From Kribbella italica (GTDB lineage: Bacteria; Actinomycetota; Actinomycetes; Propionibacteriales; Kribbellaceae): a stretch of 64,000 bases of DNA. This document shows, piece by piece, positions 59,225 to 64,000 of the stretch. Under the pieces are notes generated by a model, which did not search any database, was not told the origin of the DNA, and saw only the letters and a list, made by a program, of their open reading frames with translations. The stretch lies in NCBI RefSeq assembly GCF_014205135.1, contig NZ_JACHMY010000001.1, forward strand, positions 1,302,001 through 1,366,000, given 5' to 3'. Position numbers and translations under genes: made by a program. The stretch's first letter is position 1, and each line of letters opens with the position of its first letter.

Positions 59225-60280
59225 TCACGGCCGATGGTGGCTCGACCGGGCGGGGTGAGGGCCGCTTCTGGGCAGGCTGGTGGGGACGGTCTGCGGCGGG
59301 ATCTCTGGGGTGGTCGCAGGTGTCCGCCACTCCTGGTCGAGGCGGAGGCCTGCTGTGGTGGCGGCGTTGTCGATGACCTGGCGCCAGTGATCGATCCAGT
59401 CGGGCGGAGGGCGCCGGCCCTCGGTGGACAGGCCGAAGGTCCATCGCGTGGCGTTGGCGCGGTCCAGCCACATCCGCGTGCGGTGGTAGCCGTTGTTGGG
59501 AAGGTAGCGCTCGCCGAGTTCGATCTCGTCGTCTTCCCCCGACGTTGGCTCCTGGTCCAGGTGAAGGGTGTGCCGCAGCGCTGCGAGGTGGTCGTCGTCG
59601 AGCGGGCCGACGTACGACAAGGTGATCAGTCTGGCGACCGATCGGGCGGACGGCGGAACCAGTGGACCGTCGATCGAGACCGAGGGCGACGAGTGGGTCT
59701 GCTCGGATTCGAGGGTGAGTCCGAGGGCAGCGCCGGCCGCCCGGGCTTCGGTTCGGGCCTTGGCGACGACGGCTTCGGACGGCTCGGTCCGCAGGTACTC
59801 GACCGCGACGGTCCATCGGCCGGAGCGCGGGCGGCGCAGCGTCATCGTGATCCGGCCATCCGGGGAGTTGCTCAAGACCTTGAAGCCGAGATCTCGGTCG
59901 ACGTCGTTGGTGAGTGAGCCGTGGACAGACAGCCCGAGCTGAGCGCACAGGACGTCCACCGCACAGTCACCGGAGAACTGCGCCCACCACGCCTGTCCTA
60001 CCGTCCAGCCACCGATGACGGGACAGGTGCGGGTCCGGTCGTCGAACCAGGCCAGCAACTCCGATGCCTCACCTGCATTGATCAGCACCAGGTCCTGATC
60101 CAGCTCACCGCCCCGGAACCAACGGCTCAGCGTGTCAGTGGGTATCCACGAACCGTCTCGCGTGAGGATCTCGTCCACGCAACGACCCGGTCCATCCGGG
60201 CGCTGCCGCACCAGTCCGACCGGACCCTCGGACGCAGTGATCTCGACGACCGCGTAGTAGGCGCTCGGGTCGGTGCTCAT
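59225..60280 (-). CDS. Protein of unknown function
   Basis: 351 aa, soluble, no signal peptide. No family recognised. The N-terminal ~100 residues contain an aromatic-rich stretch (GGWTVGQAWWAQFSG); the middle has paired beta-like segments (GRITMTLRRPRSGRWTVAVE and, later, NGYHRTRMWLDRANATRWTF) that look like two copies of one fold. The last ~40 residues are Pro/Thr/Ser/His-rich and probably disordered. Codon use looks genuine. ATG 60280; GGAG lies about 13 bases upstream, a weak site. Downstream of the NUDIX gene on the same strand. Confidence 0.7.
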   Translation of the reverse strand: MSTDPSAYYAVVEITASEGPVGLVRQRPDGPGRCVDEILTRDGSWIPTDTLSRWFRGGELDQDLVLINAGEASELLAWFDDRTRTCPVIGGWTVGQAWWAQFSGDCAVDVLCAQLGLSVHGSLTNDVDRDLGFKVLSNSPDGRITMTLRRPRSGRWTVAVEYLRTEPSEAVVAKARTEARAAGAALGLTLESEQTHSSPSVSIDGPLVPPSARSVARLITLSYVGPLDDDHLAALRHTLHLDQEPTSGEDDEIELGERYLPNNGYHRTRMWLDRANATRWTFGLSTEGRRPPPDWIDHWRQVIDNAATTAGLRLDQEWRTPATTPEIPPQTVPTSLPRSGPHPARSSHHRP

Positions 60281-60401
60281 CAGTGGTGTCGTCTCCGCGC
60301 CGTCGGCCGCTGGGCAAATGCCCGTTCCAGTGGCACAGAGTAGCCCCCTGACGAGGTCCGGCTGGCTCCGAACGAACGAGCCGGCTCGTGATCTGCCTGG
60401 C

Positions 60402-60875
60402 TCAGCTGGTGGCGAAGACCGGGGCCGGGTTGTTCTTCACAGCGTCGGCGATGCAGAGCTCTTCGCGGGGGTGGAGCTCCGGGTGGTCGGTCAGCGGGAA
60501 CCAGGCGACCTCGAGGGACTCGTCGTCGTTGACGCGGGCTTCGCCTGCCGTGGGGTGGCAGCGGAAGCAGAGGTCGAGGTACTGGACCTGGTCGCCGTTG
60601 GGGTAGGCGGACGGGGGCAGGGACTCGACGCGGACCAGGCGGTCGACGACCGTCGTCACGGCGGTTTCCTCGTGGATCTCGCGGACGATCGCCTCGGCGG
60701 GTTGTTCGCCGGGTTCGAGGATGCCGGCGGGGAGGCTCCAGCGGCCGTTGTCGGCGCGGCGTACGAGAAGAAGGCGGTCGGTGTCGTCGAGGACGACCGC
60801 GGTGATTCCGGGCATCCACAACAGATCGTGACCGATCTTCTCGCGCAGGGCGAGGATGAACTTCGGCGTCGTCAT
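60402..60875 (-). CDS. NUDIX hydrolase
   Basis: 157 aa. The Nudix box reads GILEPGEQPAEAIVREIHEE followed by TAV, matching Gx5Ex7REUxEE with Ala in place of the usual final Gly. Preceded by LLLVRRADNGRWSLPAG, typical of ADP-ribose/nucleotide pyrophosphatases. Substrate unknown. ATG 60875 has TAGGGT exactly six bases upstream and no Shine-Dalgarno. Confidence 0.92.
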   Translation of the reverse strand: MTTPKFILALREKIGHDLLWMPGITAVVLDDTDRLLLVRRADNGRWSLPAGILEPGEQPAEAIVREIHEETAVTTVVDRLVRVESLPPSAYPNGDQVQYLDLCFRCHPTAGEARVNDDESLEVAWFPLTDHPELHPREELCIADAVKNNPAPVFATS

Positions 60876-60881
60876 GGTTCG

Positions 60882-60887
60882 ACCCTA
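60882..60887 (-). promoter_or_regulatory. -10 element of a probable leaderless promoter for the NUDIX gene
   Basis: TAGGGT on the minus strand, six bases (CGAACC) before the ATG. Confidence 0.55.
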
Positions 60888-60917
60888 GCCAGGGCGGGGT
60901 TACTTGATGCAAGAAAG

Positions 60918-60950
60918 TGAAACGGTTCAGGGCATGTGGTGAACGTTTCA
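60918..60950. promoter_or_regulatory. Paired LacI-type operator half-palindromes
   Basis: TGAAACGGTTCA (60918-60929) and TGAACGTTTCA (60940-60950) resemble LacI-family operators (TGAAAC..GTTTCA). They lie about 150 bases before the sugar-binding-protein gene, so they may control sugar uptake. No LacI gene is in the window. Confidence 0.45.
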
Positions 60951-61101
60951 TTGGAAATCACCGACGGTTCACGACGATTCCACGGACGGTGACACCGACC
61001 CCTTTCGGGGCCCAGCGATCTGTGCCATCCTCACCTGCCAAAAGATCCTGGATCCTATCGGATATCTCATGAAGCCTCGGTGGCTTCGACTGGGAGGCAG
61101 C

Positions 61102-62859
61102 GTGCAACCAGCAGTGAGGACAGGTGCCGTCCGGCGGCGCAGTTTCGTCGCGGGCGCGATGGGGCTGACCGCGGCGGCCACCAGCGGTCTGCTCAGCGGC
61201 TGCGGTCCGGACGAGGCGGTCGGGGCGAGTCCGGAGAGTCTCGCGGCTCCGCCGGTCACGCCCGGGCCGAAGACCGGCGGCATCGTGTACCCGGACGGGT
61301 ACGTCGGGCCGGTGGCCCGCAAGCTCGGGCCGATCGTCACCGAGCCGACGAAGTTCGTCGTCGTGGTCCCGCAGGACCTGACCGTCGGCGACTGGGCCAA
61401 GAACAAGTTCACCAAGTGGCTCGAGCAGCGCACCGGCATCACGATCGAGTTCCGCCAGGTCGCCGGCGCGGACGAGGACGTGACGATCAAGGTCAACGCG
61501 ATGATCGCGGCCGGCGACATCCCGGACGCGTTCATGGGCGTGAAGTTCAGTCCGTCGCAGCTCTACCTGTACGGCGCGCAGAACCTGTTCGTCGACCAGA
61601 CGGCGTACACGGACAAGTACGCCCCGAACCTCCAGCAGATGTTCCACGACTACCCGCTGGCCAAGAAGCTGTCGACGTCCCCGGACGGCAACGTCTACGT
61701 CTACCCGTCTTTCAACGACTGCTACCACTGCCGGGCCGGCAAGTCGCGGACCTGGATCAACACCCGCTGGCTCCGGCAGGTCGGGCTGGCGATACCGAAG
61801 ACCACCGACGAGTTCCGCGAGGTCCTCCGGGCGTTCAAGAAGGCCGACCCGGCCGGCGGTGGCCGGACCCTGCCGTTCGTCGGCTACAAGGAGGACGGCA
61901 CCAACCAGGTCACCGTCGACAAGTTCGTGATGAACTCCTTCCTCTTCAACCCGACCTCGCCGTGGCTGGTGGTCGACGGCGGCAAGGTCAAGGCGGCGTA
62001 CTCGCAGGACGGCTGGCGCGAAGGACTCAAGTACCTCAGAACCCTGTACGGCGAAGGCCTGCTGAACCGCGACGCGTTCAGCATGACCGCCGAGCAGTTG
62101 CAGCGCGCCGGGAACAACAAGGACGGCTCCCTGCTCGGCGTGTTCCAGGGCAACTACTGGGGCAGCGCGATGGACGTCGACGTGGAGGACCCGAACGCGC
62201 GCTGGCACGACTACGAAGCCCTGCCGCCGCTGACGGGCCCGGACGGTTTCCGGGTCGCCAACTGGGACCACTACACCGGCTTCGACCCGCGGCTGGTGAT
62301 CACCCGCAGGTGCCGGCGGCCGGACCTGCTGGTGAAGTGGGCCGACTTCCAGCTCGACCTCGAGGTGATGATGGCCGCGTACGCCGGGCCCGGCAGCTGG
62401 AGTTTCGCCAAGCGCGGCGACAAGGCGATCAGCGGCCAGCAGGCGCTGTTCGGCATCTCCGGGACGTGGGCGCCGGACAAGACCAAGGACACCTGGGCGC
62501 AGCGCAACCCCAACTACCGCTCCGGCGACTTCCGGCTGTCCGAGCGGGTCGACCCGACCAAACCGACGTTCGAGAAGCCGCTGTACGAGCAGACCCGCGA
62601 CCGCTACTTCCCGTACGCCGAACCGATCGAGCAGCAGTTCCCGCCGGTCGCGCTGGAAGGTGACCAGGCGGCGCTCGACGCGTCACTGCTGCTCGACCTG
62701 AGCGGTGAGGTGGTGCAGACGATGGCCCGCTTCGTCACCGGCAAGGCCGACCCGGCCGACGACGGGCAGTGGAACGACTACCTGGGCCGGCTCGACAAGA
62801 TCGGGCTACGGCCGTACCTCGACATCCAGCAGGCCGCCTACGAGAGCTTCCAGGGGTGA
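61102..62859 (+). CDS. Extracellular sugar-binding lipoprotein of an ABC transporter (Tat-type signal)
   Basis: 585 aa. Signal: twin-arginine-like RRRSFVAGAMG, hydrophobic run, lipobox LLSGC, so probably Tat-exported and then lipidated. The body is an extracellular solute-binding family 1-like fold of the large LipO/LplA type, with early IEFRQVAGADEDVTIKVNAM and an aromatic-rich core. GTG 61102 with GGGAGG upstream is chosen; ATG 61069 adds 11 residues. Followed by two permease genes, making an LplABC-like oligosaccharide uptake system. No ATPase is seen before the window ends. Confidence 0.88.
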   Translation: MQPAVRTGAVRRRSFVAGAMGLTAAATSGLLSGCGPDEAVGASPESLAAPPVTPGPKTGGIVYPDGYVGPVARKLGPIVTEPTKFVVVVPQDLTVGDWAKNKFTKWLEQRTGITIEFRQVAGADEDVTIKVNAMIAAGDIPDAFMGVKFSPSQLYLYGAQNLFVDQTAYTDKYAPNLQQMFHDYPLAKKLSTSPDGNVYVYPSFNDCYHCRAGKSRTWINTRWLRQVGLAIPKTTDEFREVLRAFKKADPAGGGRTLPFVGYKEDGTNQVTVDKFVMNSFLFNPTSPWLVVDGGKVKAAYSQDGWREGLKYLRTLYGEGLLNRDAFSMTAEQLQRAGNNKDGSLLGVFQGNYWGSAMDVDVEDPNARWHDYEALPPLTGPDGFRVANWDHYTGFDPRLVITRRCRRPDLLVKWADFQLDLEVMMAAYAGPGSWSFAKRGDKAISGQQALFGISGTWAPDKTKDTWAQRNPNYRSGDFRLSERVDPTKPTFEKPLYEQTRDRYFPYAEPIEQQFPPVALEGDQAALDASLLLDLSGEVVQTMARFVTGKADPADDGQWNDYLGRLDKIGLRPYLDIQQAAYESFQG

Positions 62860-62863
62860 GGGC

Positions 62864-63802
62864 ATGACGACGACCCAGTCCGCACCGGAGCGCGAGTCCG
62901 ACGACTACCTGCCGGCCGCGGTCAAGGAGACCCGCTCCGACCGGATCGTGCTGATCTGCAACTACACCGCGCTCGGGCTGTTCTCGCTCGCGGTCCTCTA
63001 CCCGCTGGTCTACGTGCTGAGCGCCGCGTTCAGCGAGCCGAAGAACGTCCAGTCCGGCGAGGTCTGGCTGTGGCCGGTCGGGCTCAGCCTGGAGTCGTTC
63101 CGGTCGATCTTCGACTACGACGGGATCGTCCGCGGTTTCGGCAACTCGGTGGTCTACGCGATCGGCGGCGCGTTGCTGGCGACCGTGCTGACGCTGCTGG
63201 CGGCGTACCCGCTGTCCCGCCGCGACCTGCCGGGCAAGGGGCTGATCCTCGGGCTGTTCCTGTTCACGATGATGTTCAACGGCGGGCTGATCCCGAACTA
63301 CCTGGTGGTCGACCGGACCGGCCTGCTGGACACCCGCTGGGCGATGATCCTGCCGACCGCGATGGCGGTCTGGAACGTGATCATCACCCGGACCTACTTC
63401 CAGACCACGATTCCCGAGGAGCTGCACGAGTCGGCGCGGGTCGACGGCTGCAGCGACATCGGGTTCTTCTGGCGGGTGGTGCTGCCGCTGAGCAAGCCGA
63501 TCATCGCGGTGAACCTGCTCTTCTACGCCGTCGCGCAGTGGAACTCGTGGTTCAACGCGCTGATCTACCTGACCAGCGAGCACCTGTTCCCGCTGCAGCT
63601 GGTACTGCGGCAGATCCTGGTCCAGAGCAACGTCGATCCGTCGCAGGTCCGTGACGTCGCCGAGCTGCTGCGGATGAAGGAGCTGCAGGAGCAGCTGAAG
63701 TTCTCGCTGATCGTGATCGCCACCATCCCACCCCTGCTGGTCTACCCCTTTGTGCAGAAGCACTTCGTCAAGGGGGCCATGGTCGGCTCGCTGAAGGGAT
63801 AA
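62864..63802 (+). CDS. Sugar ABC transporter permease (LplC/YtcP-like, MalG type)
   Basis: 312 aa, six transmembrane helices. The EAA loop reads EELHESARVDGCSDIGFFWR followed by VVLPLSKP, the ATPase contact site. MFNGGLIPNYLVV is characteristic of the LplC/YtcP group that works with large binding proteins. ATG five bases after the binding-protein stop, with GTGAGGG upstream. Confidence 0.92.
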   Translation: MTTTQSAPERESDDYLPAAVKETRSDRIVLICNYTALGLFSLAVLYPLVYVLSAAFSEPKNVQSGEVWLWPVGLSLESFRSIFDYDGIVRGFGNSVVYAIGGALLATVLTLLAAYPLSRRDLPGKGLILGLFLFTMMFNGGLIPNYLVVDRTGLLDTRWAMILPTAMAVWNVIITRTYFQTTIPEELHESARVDGCSDIGFFWRVVLPLSKPIIAVNLLFYAVAQWNSWFNALIYLTSEHLFPLQLVLRQILVQSNVDPSQVRDVAELLRMKELQEQLKFSLIVIATIPPLLVYPFVQKHFVKGAMVGSLKG

Positions 63803-63806
63803 CGCC

Positions 63807-64000
63807 ATGGCCACCGAAACCATCGAGCGGCCACAGGTCGCGCCCACGCCCGCACCGCTGCCCCGGCGCAAGCACGCGCAGACCCTCGGCGCGCGGATGA
63901 GGAAGAACTGGCAGCTGTACCTGATGCTCGCGGTGCCGCTGATCTGGCTGGGCATCTTCGCCTACTGGCCGATGTACGGCGCGATCATCGCGTTCAAGGA
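63807..64000 (+). CDS. Sugar ABC transporter permease (LplB-like), cut by the window end
   Basis: The first ~64 residues are present: basic, Pro-rich cytoplasmic tail, then KNWQLYLMLAVPLIWLGIF and YWPMYGAIIAFK, the first transmembrane segment of LplB/MalF-type permeases. It starts 4 bases after the previous stop. The rest lies beyond base 64000. Confidence 0.88.
   Translation, partial: MATETIERPQVAPTPAPLPRRKHAQTLGARMRKNWQLYLMLAVPLIWLGIFAYWPMYGAIIAFK

Overview
The window is high-GC actinobacterial chromosome. GTG and TTG starts are common, many genes overlap by 1-4 bases, and the markers are actinobacterial: a TIGR03085-type protein, TIGR02234 and HGxxPAAW proteins in the trp operon, an ANTAR regulator (PdtaR), and a PolA with a degenerate proofreading domain. 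The order hisF ... hisI-trpE-trpC-trpB-trpA-lgt-gltBD-pyk-pdtaR-liv-polA matches, as I recall it, the backbone of Streptomyces and relatives. The accessory genes suggest a soil member of Propionibacteriales such as Kribbella; that genus is an inference, not a search result. No transposase, phage gene or CRISPR array was found.

Layout. 1-8.3 kb: secreted PI-PLC-like enzyme, hisF, two MarR regulators, a drug-efflux MFS, a second MFS with an ArsR-type regulator, and an ECF sigma factor with a membrane partner. 8.4-18.3 kb: two paralogous GNATs flanking an HExxH protein, a DD-carboxypeptidase, a GH43-CBM secreted enzyme, and an operon of a membrane phosphodiesterase-like protein, an MBL hydrolase and a DedA protein. 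18.3-25.9 kb: a 164-bp palindromic element, a TIGR03085 protein, a heterodimeric ABC exporter with one degenerate ATP site, a HesB-like small protein, a repeat-rich spacer, a third GNAT and an M19 dipeptidase. 26.2-35.6 kb: hisI-trp operon, a redox trio (Sco1, MauE/DoxX, DsbA-like), lgt and a VIT-type transporter. 35.7-47.3 kb: a frameshifted phosphotransferase-like gene, gltBD, a metallophosphoesterase, pyk, a decayed homing-endonuclease-like gene beside an unusual tRNA(CAA), and pdtaR. 47.7-53.7 kb: a complete branched-chain amino-acid ABC transporter. 53.7-64 kb: small secreted protein, DUF554, GNAT, thioesterase, polA, an unrecognised protein, NUDIX hydrolase and the start of a sugar ABC transporter cut by the window end.

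How the parts work together. Anthranilate formed by TrpE is converted by TrpC, TrpB and TrpA in one transcription unit begun by hisI. GltBD supplies glutamate, the nitrogen donor for many pathways including histidine and tryptophan. The liv cassette imports branched-chain amino acids. The redox trio looks like copper delivery or extracytoplasmic thiol chemistry next to Lgt, which modifies the several lipoproteins encoded here (Sco1, LivJ, the sugar-binding protein).

The most notable non-coding observations are: (i) the 164-bp palindrome at 18289-18452, whose imperfections nearly all become G-U pairs in the minus-strand RNA; (ii) a recurring TANNNT-(6 or 7 nt)-start-codon layout without Shine-Dalgarno sequences, implying leaderless mRNAs; (iii) a class I-shaped tRNA with a leucine CAA anticodon; (iv) a family of hairpins built on CAAGTACC/GGTACTTG or CAAGT/ACTTG. 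Two apparent single-base deletions (about 26.1 and 36.04 kb) may be real pseudogenes or sequencing errors.
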